A DNA stretch of 64,000 nt from Eriocheir sinensis. Its lineage: Eukaryota > Arthropoda > Malacostraca > Decapoda > Varunidae. Each line of letters begins with the position of its first letter. The first letter of the stretch is position 1. Shown here one piece after another: positions 50,864 through 64,000 of the stretch. The translations under genes and the position numbers were made by a program. The notes beneath the pieces were generated by a model. It did not search any database, was not told the DNA's origin, and worked only from the letters and a program-made list of their open reading frames with translations. Location: NCBI RefSeq assembly GCF_024679095.1, contig NW_026111826.1, positions 15,001 to 79,000 of the forward strand, in the 5' to 3' direction.

Positions 50864-51178
50864 GTAGGCGGTGGCTGAGTGGATAGTTTGACGGCGCCGC
50901 GTCCAGGACGCGGGTTCGCGCCCAGACCGGTACCACAGCTGGGATTATTGTCACCGCCGAGTGGCCTAAGACTACCCTCATGCAGTCCAGAAGACCACCT
51001 GTCAACTCGGACTCTAAATTAACCTCTAAAAGAGAGGGTCAATGATGAGCTTCAGGGGGCAGCATGAGCCAAGCATGATGGCGCCACTCTAAACACTTCC
51101 CTGCACCACAATGGCCTGGGGCCAACCATCAGGTCCCACCAAGAAAACCTACCGGCGCCATAGGCAGATACGAAAAAA
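50864..51178 (+). mobile_element. tRNA-derived SINE
   Basis: The head has pol III box A (TGGCTGAGTGG, 50872-50882) and box B (GGTTCGCGCCC, 50913-50923). They are followed by a body shared with other copies here (CACCGCCGAGTGGCCTAAGA, GGGGGCAGCATGAGCC, ATGGCGCCACTCTAAACACT) and a tail CCTACCGGCGCCATAGGC ending in a run of A. The 41-bp box spacing is longer than in a plain tRNA with a normal cloverleaf, and the body extends over 200 bp, so this is a SINE and not a tRNA gene. It is the most complete copy in the window. Confidence 0.8.
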
Positions 51179-51523
51179 AAGACAACCCAATGGCCCTCCC
51201 CCCCCTGCACTGTTTCCAAGCTGCCCCCCTCCTCTGTTCCACTTCCACGCTACCCCCCCTCCTCTGTCCCGCTTCCACGCTGACCCTCTCCCCTGCCCAG
51301 CTTCCACGCTGTCCCCCCACCTTTCCCTCTTGCTCGTCCACAGCCCCTTCTCCGCCTCCACGCTGCTCCCTTTCCCTTCCCTCCCCCTCCACCCTCCAGT
51401 GTGCTGTGTATTGGGACGAGCGTTGCAGTATCAGGGAAAAGGAATCGAACGGTTTTTGATCTACGGCAAACAAAGAATCCAACATTGTGAAAGAAATGTG
51501 AAACTAAGTGGAGCACGCATGCA

Positions 51524-52045
<522 letters not shown>

Positions 52046-52071
52046 ACCTTCTGCCTACGACTTGAACTTCC

Positions 52072-52200
52072 TTCCCGAAATTGACCTCACTTTCGGCCAC
52101 ACTTCAAAACTTTTCTAAAGGGGCAGTGATTAGCGGGCTTTTTTATTCAATTTTTCTTTTTTTTACCCTTGAGCTGCTTCCTTTAAAGTAAAAAAAGTAA
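52072..52200 (+). mobile_element. LINE 3'-end copy, + orientation
   Basis: CCCGAAATTGACCTCACTTT, then AGTGATTAGCGGGCTTTTTT and CCCTTGAGCTGCTTCCTTTA match the same 3'UTR. It starts immediately after a 180-bp TAG repeat, as the larger copy does in mirror orientation, and ends in an A-rich run. Confidence 0.68.
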
Positions 52201-52327
52201 TAGTAATAGTAGTATAAGCGGTTCCTCCGGGTGCCTGGTGTCCCGGTGGCTTCCTTCATCCAGTGCATCGTAAATATCCTCGTAAATTGCGGGGGCGACG
52301 CGAGATAACATCGAGGCGAGCGGTGTC

Positions 52328-52990
<663 letters not shown>

Positions 52991-53149
52991 TTCCCTTCGC
53001 TCCCCTTCCGTCTCCTATCACCCGCCGCACGCAGACCCAGTAATTAAGCGATACAAATGAGGCCAAATTAGTAGTCTAGATTTCAAAGCCTTAGTGGCCG
53101 CAGGAGACTTATGACTCTTTAAAACTGGATCATAAAGCAAGATGATCCG

Positions 53150-53405
53150 ATACCACCACCACCACCACCACCACCACCACGATCAACACCGCCACCACCA
53201 CCATCACCGTTACCACCACCACCACCACCACCACCACGATCAACACCGCCACCACCACCATCACCGTTACCACCACCACTACATAAGGGGTCTGCAAGAG
53301 GTCGGTTGGTCTATGCTAGGCAGCTCCTGTGAACCTAACCTAACCTAACGTCTAACCTCAAGCACCATCTCTATCACCACCACTACCACCACCACCACCA
53401 CCGCC
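53150..53405. repeat. CCA array with a 66-bp duplicated block
   Basis: CCA runs with the block ACGATCAACACCGCCACCAC repeated at 53178 and 53234. Three CCTAA units (53335-53349) lie between the CCA runs. Confidence 0.85.
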
Positions 53406-53625
53406 TCCGCCACCTCACACACTTTCGCAAAATCACGTGTGCTAATTTTAGAATCTAGTCTGACTTAATGAATTCAGCGTAACATTTTGGACTCCCTATA
53501 GGTATAAGGTGTTAAAGGAATTTGCCGCTTCTTCTTTCACCTGAGTTTGAGTTAATTACTGGTAAGGCACATTTTTAACGTTACTGAAGCATTGTGACAG
53601 AAATTGAGTATGGGAAATTGGCACT

Positions 53626-53755
53626 CACTCACTCACACACACACACACACACACACACGCCACCTAACTGTCTCTGCCTGACATACGCGGTTTTACAAGA
53701 ACGCAATAACAATAATGAATCTAAATTATTTCTTGTGATAAACGTTTTGGCTGTC

Positions 53756-53806
<51 letters not shown>

Positions 53807-54034
53807 CATTATTATTATTATTTTTATTATTTTTGCTATTTCTATTATCATTGAGAACCATGAAAGGACATTAATGGAAAAATATAAATTGATAGAGACC
53901 TAAACACAGCATTAACACTTATTACTTCTCGTTCAATTAAGCCGCCCGTATATAGAGGCTAATTGTCATGTTCCTCTCTCTCTCTCTCTCTCTCTTGCAG
54001 AAACGACACCTCACCTAATTTACATGCAGGTGTA

Positions 54035-54075
<41 letters not shown>
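53626..54075. repeat. CA, TTA and CT microsatellites
   Basis: CA 53635-53658; TTA 53760-53830; CT 53974-53995 and 54037-54073. Confidence 0.94.
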
Positions 54076-54432
54076 TGTAATTAATTAGTAATGCCATCAC
54101 CACGGAGAGGATGAGTGATGGTGTTGATGGTGCTGTTGATGGTGGAGGTGGTGGTGTTCCCGGTATATAATGTTGGTGAAAGGTGTGGTGATGGCGGCGT
54201 GGCGTGAGGGTGAGGGTTTGGGGTGATGGTGATGGTGACAGGAGAGTGGTGAACGGTGAGATAGTGGTTATGATGATCAGGAAAGAAAGTAATGGTGTCG
54301 GTGATGAATAACGAAGAATATAAATAAATAAATAAATAAATAGAGGAGGATGATGATGATGAGGAGGAGAGAGAACTACGTGGGAGTCTTCGTGTCGCTA
54401 AAAACGAGTCGCTGTAACAAAATAAAATAACG

Positions 54433-54468
<36 letters not shown>

Positions 54469-54649
54469 CCGCGCGGTGGTCCTGGGAATGGCGAGCGGGC
54501 GGTAGGGTGGGCCATGGTGTGTGTGTGTGTGTGCAATGGTCGCCCGTCGCCCGGGGTCCGCCCTCAGCAGCCGGCCAGTCAGTCCTTCCCTCTCCCTCGC
54601 CTCATTACCACAACAATACACGCGGGCGCTTGCCACCTCGCCGCCTGCC

Positions 54650-55215
54650 TCTCGATTTTCAGCACAGGGACGCACAAACATGGCGACGTATTTCTCCTTA
54701 TAAACACAATCAGCAACTTATCCTCTTGGTTCTCGATTTCAAACACAGATAGACGGTAAATCAGGGTGATGTGTTTTCCTTTTACGAATATAATCTGTAG
54801 TTTCGCTCGCCTCTCGATTTCGAACACACGGACGCACAAACATGGCGACGTATTCCTCCTTATAAACACAATCAGAAACTTATCCTCTTGGTTCTCGATT
54901 TCAAACACAAATAGACGGTAATTCAGGGTGATGTATTTTCCTTTTACGAATATATAGTTTCGCTCGCCTCTCGATTTCGAACACACGGACGCACAAACAT
55001 GGCGACGTATTCCTCGTATAATGACACAATATGAAACTACTACACTCGCCTTTCGATTTTAAACATAGGCAAACGGTAAAGCATTGCGATGTATTCTTGT
55101 AATCTGTAACTTCTCTTGGTTATCGATTTTAAATACACGAACGCACACTCATGGCGACCTAATCCTCTTCTCTTGGCTCTCGATTTTAAACATACATACG
55201 CACAAATATAGCGAC
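54650..55215. repeat. Tandem array, about 160-bp unit, 3.5 copies
   Basis: ACGCACAAACATGGCGACGT occurs at 54670, 54832 and 54990 (spacings 162 and 158), with decayed forms near 55140 and 55198. Units share TATCCTCTTGGTTCTCGATT and TTCCTTTTACGAATATA. Confidence 0.82.
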
Positions 55216-55319
55216 GTTCCTCGTTAACTCACGGCATATAAAATCTTCTCATCAAAACTAAATAAAAAGCTAAAAAGGTATAAGTGAAATGAGAAATGTA
55301 AGCGCAGAAGTGTCACTTT

Positions 55320-55625
55320 ATACCCCGCTCTCCGACTGGCAACACCGGCGTCACTTTCGGGCGTTTATGAATACGTGCTTGATTCGCTTATGACGCTCAT
55401 TGACACTAAGCTAATCTGAGCATCGTTTGATCCTAAGTCGGGGGGATTAGGGTCGGCCAGACGCCGCGCGGAGAATGGCCACGGCGGGGACGGGAGGGGG
55501 GCGCTGGGCGGGGCCTCCTCCAAAACGGCTTCAATGGAGTCTGCGTCAGTGTTATCAGCGATCTTTAGCGACTCAGCGAGCGGCTTATGACTCCCGGGAA
55601 GCGATATGCAAATGAGATGCTCTTT
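55320..55625. other. Repeat-free block with a perfect octamer, upstream of ems
   Basis: Single-copy DNA between two 160-bp tandem arrays. It contains ATGCAAAT (55606-55613), the POU octamer, near GTGTTATCAGCGATC and CGTTTGATCC. Confidence 0.35.
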
Positions 55626-55859
55626 GGGACTTCAAATGACAAAGAGATTCTGATTTTTTTTTTTGCTGTAATTAAAGTCTAACACTCTGTTCGTATAGAG
55701 ACCATTTACTTATTACTGCGAATCACAGACGAACACTTTGATATGACGTTAAAATTCTCATACTAATTCTAATACTAACAATAATATCCTCCCAGTTTTT
55801 GTCAGTAATTAAACCGTGATGCTCCGTCCGTAGATTGCATCCTTACACAGTTATCCACG

Positions 55860-56235
55860 TACAAAATCCCTGTCATCAACAAAAGCCGAACCAAATCACG
55901 GTCAAAACCGCTTCAAAACAACATCACATTCAACATAGCGAAACACGTATCAGGAGTCAACTAAACCATTTAAAAACTCCACCCAGTCACGAACTCTGTC
56001 CCACACCCAACACCAAAGGGTCTCATCGGTTCTACGGGTCTCAACCAACACAGTTCCGTCAACCAGGTTACGTTCAAGATCACTTCAAAACACCATAACA
56101 TTCAGAAGATCAGGAGTCAACCAAACCACTTCAAAATTCCACCCGATCCAGGACCCTTTCCCACACCCAACACCAAGGGGTATCATCGGTTCCAAGGGTC
56201 ACTCAGCCAACACAGGCTAACGTCACCCAGGGCCA
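55860..56235. repeat. Tandem duplication, 160-bp unit
   Basis: CAGGAGTCAACTAAACCATT (55951) and CAGGAGTCAACCAAACCACT (56111) are 160 bp apart. Both lead into TCCCACACCCAACACCAA and ATCGGTTC..GGGTC. A partial unit precedes the first. Confidence 0.8.
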
Positions 56236-56668
56236 GAACACACCCGTGGCGCCTCCTATCCTGTCAGCCGCTACCTCTGCACCACCTTCCCGAGTCACCA
56301 TCTTTCAGCTTCTTTTTAAGGGCGATTGGTGCCTAACTTTCCCCGTGTTTTTAAGCCTTACTAGCCAGGCTGCGTCGCCTTTCCACCCGTTGGCAGGTCG
56401 GGGCCTAGTTAGAGTCTTAAGCACCTCAATATGGCTGTAATTGTCAGAGTGGCCGAGGCCCTTCCGCAGAATGATATCCAATTACTTCTTATAATGGGGA
56501 AGGGAAGGGAAGGGAGGAGGGGGAAGGACGGGAAAGAGGAGCAGGAAGGGAGAGAGGGGGAGAAAGAGAGAGACAGAGGCCGGGGAGAGAAAGAAAGAAA
56601 GGAGGAGGGGAGTGAGGAAGGGAGAGGCGGGAACAAAGATACAGATGAAAAGGGATCAGGGAAGGGGT

Positions 56669-56879
<211 letters not shown>

Positions 56880-57374
56880 CTGAAGAAGAAGGAAACATAA
56901 AAAAGAACTGGAGAAAGAGAAGGAAGAATAGGAGGAGGAGCTGAAGAAGGAGGAGGAAGAAAAAGAGAAGAAGAAGAAGAGGAAGAAGAAGAGCTGGACA
57001 CGTAGAATCAGAAGTAAGAAGAGCTGATGAATTAGAAGGGGAAAGCATTAGGTCCAGGGAAAGATTGAGGAGGCAGAGAAAGACCTGGAGAGCGAGGAAG
57101 AGGGAGCAGAACCAAAGAAGTAGAAGCAGGAAAAATATCTGGATAAGTAGAAAGAAGAGGAAAAGGAAGAGCAGGAAGAAACAGAGTAGGAAGAAGAAGA
57201 AGAGCCAGCGACCGAGGGGGGGACGAGGAGGGGGAGGAGGAGTGGGAAGAGGAGAAGGATATAATTGAGACGGTGTACACTCGAGAACTACTTTATTGCC
57301 TGTTTTATTTCCCGGCCGAGGCGTAAATCACGGAGAAGAGGACGACGCGGGACAGCTGGAGACGGTGTGAGCCA

Positions 57375-57376
<2 letters not shown>

Positions 57377-57414
<38 letters not shown>

Positions 57415-57436
57415 TTTGTATCTGTCTCTCTCTCTC

Positions 57437-57503
<67 letters not shown>

Positions 57504-57592
57504 AGTCGACAAGTGCCTCTGGAAGAACAAGATCTGCTCCTTCTCCTCCTCCTCCCCTTCTTCCTCCTCCTCCTCCTCCTCCTCCTCCTCGT
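57377..57592. repeat. GA, CT, CA and CTC microsatellites
   Basis: GA 57377-57411; CT 57424-57440; CA 57443-57500; CTC 57540-57590. Confidence 0.94.
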
Positions 57593-57770
57593 TGGTCACC
57601 CGCCATTAAGAGGACACAGACTAAACGGCGCATCCATCACCCAGCGGACGCGTACAATACACGTTCTTAACTAGTGATTACAGACGCGTGTATTAATCAG
57701 CTGCTTTTTTTTATTATTATTATGGAGCTGATTTATTGGGAGCCTTACGGACGGAGGGCTAACGATGGCG

Positions 57771-57994
<224 letters not shown>

Positions 57995-58235
57995 GTATCT
58001 TTCTTTTGAGTTAGTTTGTGTGTGTGTGTGTGTGTGACAAGATGCTATTAATACCCTCTTTTCACGCCCTCGCACAAAGGCTAAGGTCTAAGGGTATTGG
58101 GAGTCACTCTGGAGGGATATTGAAACCGAGAGAAAAAAAAATACTACTACAGCCTCGATCCCTTCACGCTTCAGAGAGTGTTGTGTTGGTTTGCCTCACA
58201 GCCTTGACTCACTGACGACCCACGGGGAAAAAAAA

Positions 58236-58275
<40 letters not shown>

Positions 58276-58359
58276 CTAATGATAATAATAAAAGGTATAT
58301 TAAGCTTTGGAAACCGTCAGACTGCCAAAAGTATTAAATATAAGACAAGGGGATGGTTA

Positions 58360-58700
58360 GGGAGGGTAGGAGAAGAGATGAGGAGAAGGAAGGAAGGGAG
58401 GTGGAGGAGCATGAATGGTATAAAAGGAGTGAAGAGGAGAAGGGGAGATGATGCTGGGGAAGAGCAAAGATCAGAGTAGCGCCAGCAGAGGAGAGGAGAG
58501 GAGAAGGAAAGTGCGAGGAGGTGGAGGAGGAGGAAGAGGAGGAGTAGGAGGAGGAAGAGATGCATGTACGGTATGAAAGAGAGGAAGAGCAGGGAGGAGA
58601 GGAGATGATGCTGGAATGTGAAAAGAGCAGGGTAGCCAGCATCCTTTCGAGAGGAGAGGAGAAGACGGAGAGGAGGAGGGAGAGGAGTAGGCGCTGCATG
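58360..58700. repeat. Purine-rich tract with a duplicated segment
   Basis: GAGGAGATGATGCTGG and AAGAGCA.....GTAGC.AGCA words occur near 58443-58490 and 58598-58642, about 155 bp apart, in an A/G-rich strand. This suggests an old tandem duplication. Confidence 0.5.
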
Positions 58701-58769
58701 GATGAGCACGGCAGCATCCATTCATCGCCCTGGGTCGTCTACCAACACATAACACACCGGCAAACATTC

Positions 58770-58985
58770 CGCCTGATTCACGACAACTCAACTCGAAGCG
58801 CGCCCGTAATAGGCAGCTAATAACCGAGCGTTTGTGCGCCGGACTTCATAAATCTGCGCCCCACAATGCCGCGGGGCCGCCTGGCGATGGTTAACGAGTT
58901 CATTATTTACTTCCACTCGACGGAATCGGACAAAGGGACAAAAACGGACACGGCGACCTGTGATAAATAAACTGGTGGCGATGAT
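58770..58985. other. Repeat-free block, candidate noncoding element
   Basis: Single-copy sequence with CCCGTAATAGGCAGCTAATA, CTTCATAAATCTGCGCC and GTTCATTATTTACTTCC, flanked by long purine tracts. No open frame. Confidence 0.28.
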
Positions 58986-59009
58986 GAGGGTGATTTAGGA
59001 TGTTGTCAG

Positions 59010-59310
<301 letters not shown>

Positions 59311-59470
59311 TTAATAAAGGATCTCATGTATCATATAACGTCAACCTCCCCCTCCCCTCCTTCCCTCTCTGCCCCCTTCCCTCCCTCCCCCTATCCTGCC
59401 CCCTCCCCTTCCTCCTCCCCCTTCACGACACTCTCTGTGACGACTTCATTACGTCATATTGTTGGTGGCG

Positions 59471-59472
<2 letters not shown>

Positions 59473-59553
<81 letters not shown>

Positions 59554-59566
59554 TGTGTTTCAACCC
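59473..59566. repeat. GT microsatellite
   Basis: About 90 bp of GT with one A interruption near the end. Confidence 0.96.
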
Positions 59567-60226
59567 TCAATCAACACATTTATCGCCTTACAAAAAAACA
59601 AAAACAAAAAAACACGAACATAAGGAAGTAGATAGATAAATAAATAGATAGACAGAGAGATAGAGAGAGAAAATTAGCAGGAGCAATGTCGCAAAGTTAT
59701 GTATTAATCTCTTTCTCTCTCTCCCCTCCTTTCCTCCCCCTCCCCTCTCTCTCCAAACTACCCTACAAAAAATATCAACACAACAACACATATACTAGAA
59801 CGCCTTAACATCACCTGCATTATGTCCACCGGCGACGACTCTCACTCCCTCGCCTTCGCCCTCGCCGCTGCCCGAGTTCTTGCAAATACTCTACTATGGG
59901 CCTTCCCTTCCCGGCGGCGACTTCTGCGGCAGCCTCGGTCAATTTCGGATAGATAGATAGATAGAGAGAGACGGATGGACAAAAATGGTGATGATAATGA
60001 TAGCGACAACTGTTATATGGAGAAACCCCCCCCCCCCCCCACAATGCTAATACTAATATGGAAAAATAAGTCGCATGCAACGTACCTGTTTTAAACCTGT
60101 GGAAGAAAATAACAACAAAGGAACACAATAAAATACATAATGAAGATAATAACAGGTGATAATGTGAATAGAAAGGAAAAAATAAAGAAAATGATAGCAA
60201 TACAAGAAGAGGAAGAATTTAAAGAT

Positions 60227-60227
<1 letters not shown>

Positions 60228-60278
<51 letters not shown>

Positions 60279-60402
60279 CATAAGATGAAGAAAGAAAATA
60301 AGACAAAGGAAAATAATAATAAAATACGTACAATTATTTAACTCGACCTTACCTTTCGTCGTCTTCATGGTGGTGGTGATGGTGGTGGTGGTGGTGGTGA
60401 GT
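60228..60402. repeat. TAG and GGT trinucleotide repeats
   Basis: TAG 60227-60273 and GGT 60367-60400. CA-rich and ATC/CAC-rich sequence continues to 60800. Confidence 0.93.
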
Positions 60403-61239
60403 GGAGCAACCCGCAACACACACAACTCGCAGGAAGCTCGTGAGGAGAACCCTGAACGCCCTCACACACCCACACACACGCACACCCACACACTACCCTA
60501 CATATATACAACTGTTTTTTTATACACACACATATACATAGCAATCCTGGAAAGCAATATCTACATACACATATACATAAAAAAAATATATATATACACA
60601 GATCAGTGGCAATTACTACACCATTCTACATCACAACCATCGCACCATTTCTCCATCACCATCCTTCATTATCACGAGCATTATCACCATTTCAACTATT
60701 TCTTCTCCACTCTATTCTTAATAACCACTAAAATCATCACCAAATCCTCACCATCCATACACACCATTCAGTCAACATCACACTCGCTCATCCTCCATCA
60801 TCACCACTCGCTCGGTGTTGTGTGAGGGCTTGACACAGACCCACGCTTCATCCTGTGGTGTGTGTGAAGCGGGAGATGAAACTACTTAAGCTATAAACAC
60901 TGTGGACCTATTCACTGTCTCCTCTCCTCCTTCCTTCCTCTTTTTCTTCTTCTTCCTCTTCTTATTTATCTCCTTGTTCCTTTCCTCCCTGTTCATTGTC
61001 CTTTTCCTCTTCCTTCCTTCTCTTTTTCTCCTCCTCTTTCTTGCTCTGTCTTTCTCCTCTTTCGTTCGTGTTTTTGGTTTTCTTTTCTTATTTTCTCTAC
61101 TTTTTTGTTAATTATTTGTTGCTCTTTTTCCCTAATTTGTTTGTATTTGTTTTGGTTTTTCGTTTTTTCTTCTATGTTAGTTTTTTTTCCTTTGTGTATC
61201 AAATTTTTCCTCTCGCTTTTTTGTTTGTTATATTTATTT

Positions 61240-61970
61240 TTTCTATCGACACTTTCATTGGAGTTTATCTATCGTCTTTTCATAATTCGTGTTTCTGTAT
61301 TTTACTTTGTTTTTTCTTCTTTGAGTTTTATTGTTTTTTTCTACTGACACATTCACTGTAGTTTATCTAGTAACATCTTTATCAACTTTTTCTATAATTC
61401 TTTATCTATCGACACATTCACTTCAGTTTATCTAGTAACACCTTTATCACTTTTTTCTCACATTTTCTTCTGTTTCTGTATTTTCTTTATCTATAGACAC
61501 ATCCACCTTAGTTTATCTAAGCAACATGTCTCTCATTTATTTTGTAATTTTCTTCGTTTATTTATATTATTTTTCCATCAACCAATTCACACTTATTTAT
61601 CCATCAAGACATTTCAGCATCTCTATCTATCTATCTATCCACTTCAGTTTATCTCAGTAACACGGTCGCTTTTTTCTTTAATTTTCTTCTTTTCTATTTT
61701 CATTAATCGACACTTTCACTGGAGTTCAATTTTATCGACAAATTCACTTCAGTTTTGTCTTAGCAACACGTCTCTCACTTTTTTTTTTGTTTATTAATAG
61801 TTTTTCTATGAACACATTCACTGTAATTTATCTATCGAATCACTTCAGCATTTATATCGACACATCTACTTCAGTTTATCTCAATAACACCTCGATCGCT
61901 GTTTTTACACTTTTTTCTTTTATCTTTACTCTTCCTACCGACACCTTCACTGAACTTTACTTACCGTGAC
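61240..61970. repeat. T-rich degenerate array with CGACACATTCACTTCAGTTTATCT words
   Basis: At least nine occurrences of a GACAC.TTCACT..AGTTTATCT word lie between 61247 and 61965 at irregular spacing (about 30-95 bp), separated by T-rich sequence and AGTAACAC.T segments. It is an old minisatellite. Confidence 0.68.
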
Positions 61971-61979
61971 ACTCACTAG

Positions 61980-62600
61980 AAGAAATGTTACTTTATTCAA
62001 AGTTATCTGTGACAATAAAATGATTCAACTGGAATTTCTAATATCAACTAATGAATAATAATCTTTTTGAGACGTCCATTAAAATAAAAAATATATAATG
62101 TCACAATTTCTGTCAAAACACTAAAGTTTCATTACTTCCAGATTCCTTTAGTAATTAGCGATCAAAGTCCAAGCAACAAGAAACGAAAAATCAGATTCTA
62201 AGGAATACTTATAGAAAACTTTACCTGAGACGTCCACGCAAGCAGACTATTTAATCAATTATTTTTCCCAGAGCCATCTCTTCACTGCGGCGGCGTCTCC
62301 TGCGGCAGCCTCGCGTCAGGGGATGTCTCAGGGTGGTACATATGGGTCCCCTGCAGAACACAAGACTATGTTAAGAAGGGACATTTTATCATTATATTTT
62401 AAGGTGACGATCATTAGGTGCAAATCAAAGCATACATTTAAACTATTTTTTTTGTCAATATTTCCTTGATTTCCTGTTTCCTGAGAGTGATCTAAGACTT
62501 TATGGGTTCTCAAGGTGGTTATTTTCATGTAATAGATACACGCAAGAAGTTAAAAATATCATAATAGTGGTTAATTTTTAAGCTACGATCATACGGTGCA
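61980..62600. other. Single-copy AT-rich stretch, nothing recognised
   Basis: No simple repeat or coding frame of note. GGTGCAAATCAAAGCA occurs twice (62418 and 62597) with CGATCAT.. before it, suggesting an old duplication of about 180 bp. Confidence 0.35.
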
Positions 62601-63070
62601 AATCAAAGCAAGTAAGAAACTAAATAAGATGTCAAGGGAAAAAAAAACTCGAATTTATACGAAAACTCTTTCAAACATAAGCCATTCATAGTTTCCAGCA
62701 TCCAGGTCTTCGCTCACTCTCCTCACTACTGTTCATAAGGTGTCAGATTAGAGTTCGAGTACCTTCACCACACTAACTTACCGAAAAAAACTCGAACTAA
62801 TACGAAAACACCCTCAAAGCACAGGCCATTCATAGTTTGCAGCATCCAATTCTTCGCTCACTCTCCTCACTACTGTTCATAAGGTGGCAGATTACGTTTT
62901 AGACTCCTGTATCATCTTTAATTCCGAGCAACACTGAAAAAGTTAAATTAATACGAAAACTCTCAAAACACAGGCCATTCACCGTTTTCAGCATCCATCC
63001 TCTCCAGTTCTTCGCTCACTCTCCTCACTGCCGTTCACGAGGTGGCAGATTGGGTCCTGGGCGGCTGTAT
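62600..63070. repeat. Tandem array, about 147-bp unit, three copies
   Basis: TACGAAAACTCTTTCAAACA (62658), TACGAAAACACCCTCAAAGC (62801) and TACGAAAACTCTCAAAACAC (62952) start units that share GGCCATTCATAGTTT.CAGCATCC, CTTCGCTCACTCTCCTCACT and AAGGTGGCAGATTA. Confidence 0.82.
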
Positions 63071-63364
63071 CACCCTGAATTACGAGCCACTTAGCCTCCC
63101 GGGGCCGCGCGCTGCCCAGGTTACTGATGGCGCTAGTGGCTACCCGAGTCCCCATAAGCCAGGGCGTCGGGCTCATCCAGGCTTAGTGGCTAATAATGTT
63201 GGGGCGGCTGTGATAACGTCCGTCCGCCGCCTTGCTCTGTGTGTGTATGTATGTGTGTGAGTGTGTGTATGTGTATAGGTCTTTTCTTCTGGTCTCTGTC
63301 TCCGTGTGTCTTTCGCCTTGCCTTGCCTAGTTGTTTAGTGTAGAGCGACCTGGTCTTTGAGTCT

Positions 63365-63462
63365 ATATTAATAAACGTTACCATGATTCCTATAATACTA
63401 TTTCCAAAGGCCACAGAGAAGACTAACAGGGCTTTCATGGGTGACTTTTCCCGTTCAAGGCG
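63365..63462 (-). mobile_element. MITE family A, 3' fragment (A8)
   Basis: On the minus strand the words CGGGAAAAGTCACCCATGAA and TCTGTGGCCTTTGGAAATAG, with a degraded terminus around 63365-63395 (AATAAACGTTACC), match the right half of family A. The left half is missing. Confidence 0.6.
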
Positions 63463-63569
63463 TAAAGGCGGTGTAAGAAGAAAGAAGAGGAGGAGGACGA
63501 AGACGTGGAAGAGGAGGAAGGAAGGACAGACACGAGAGTATAAAAAAGGAAAAAAAGAAAAGTAATAGT

Positions 63570-63860
63570 CCCCTGAAATATCAGGTTACCTCAGCGGGCC
63601 GGTAATGGACAGTGGGCGTAAATATACTCCATTTGCCGGGCGGATGGACGGAGAGTGAGGGGCGGCGGCGGCGCTGTGGACGGGGCACCTCGCCAGCCGC
63701 CTCCTGCACCGCGTTTACGGATCATTATGGCGGTAATAAAGACATAACCGGCCCGCAGATACCGACCCTCGCCTCTTATAAGGTCTAAACTATCTCGCTC
63801 TTATATTAAACCAATGAAGACCCGCGTGGATTTTCATGGCAGAGACGCTCCAAGATGTGT
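63570..63860. other. Repeat-free block at the right end, candidate noncoding element
   Basis: Single-copy sequence with GGGCGTAAATATACTCC, GGATCATTATGGCGGTAATA and CCTCTTATAAGGTC. No open frame of note; 63860-64000 is similar, purine-leaning single-copy DNA. Confidence 0.28.
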
Positions 63861-64000
63861 GTGTTTTTCAGGGGCTTATCTCTTCTGTTTTTAATGCAAG
63901 GCCAAGGGACGGAGGAGAGGACGTGGACGGGGCTTTGTGTAGGAGGGAGCGGTGATGGAGATTATTGTAGGCGTCTTGTCCTAGCGTCCAAGGAAGGGAA

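Noticed and set aside
50864..50935. Possible tRNA gene (box A and box B present)
   Set aside because: The sequence does not fold into a standard cloverleaf with acceptor stem. The same head with a 200-bp body recurs at 16.6 and 21.4 kb, so it is a SINE.
59820..60200. 126-residue minus-strand frame ending near a C homopolymer
   Set aside because: It crosses simple repeats (GATA, poly-C) and shows no recognisable motif or splice-supported structure.

Overview
The window is eukaryotic genomic DNA, most likely from a decapod crustacean. This is inferred from the very dense dinucleotide microsatellites, the long introns, the non-LTR retrotransposon and tRNA-SINE styles, and short CCTAA runs that match the arthropod telomere motif. 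I see no bacterial-type operons, CRISPR array or prophage. Most long open frames are translations of microsatellites and are not genes.

Only one cellular gene can be supported: an empty spiracles (ems/Emx) homeobox gene on the minus strand. Coding exon 1 (41984 down to 41492) carries an FSIDSIVG eh1-like motif and a YPWL hexapeptide. Coding exon 2 (6827 down to 6658) carries homeodomain residues 1-44. Splice sites and phases match exactly across a 34.7-kb intron. Exon 2 ends at the conserved homeodomain 44/45 splice position, so the exon with recognition helix 3 should lie beyond the left edge. Positions 1-6657 are therefore part of intron 2, 6828-41491 are intron 1, and 42000-42450 hold the 5'UTR and probable promoter, with a duplicated CCAAT-box unit. 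From about 42.5 kb to 64 kb the sequence is upstream flank without a recognisable gene.

Intron 1 and the flank are built from mobile elements, tandem arrays and microsatellites. The mobile elements are: a 5'-truncated CR1/Jockey-group LINE (9.64-10.91 kb, +); a second 5'-truncated LINE (38.63-39.68 kb, -) with five further dispersed 3'-end copies; four tRNA-derived SINE copies; two short inverted-repeat (MITE-like) families, here called A and B, that share similar termini; and two copies of a 246-249-bp TTAA-flanked element that carries a piece of reverse transcriptase and sits inside one A copy and one B copy.

About nineteen unrelated short tandem arrays are visible. Many have units near 140-160 bp. 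Two are interrupted by SINEs and one by a family A MITE. Between these are long CT/GA, CA/GT, AAT, TAG and CCA tracts, some over 200 bp. A few repeat-free islands rich in TAAT-type sites are candidate cis-regulatory sequence for ems. No enzyme system or pathway is encoded here. The most notable structures are the nested MITEs and the nucleosome-sized arrays.
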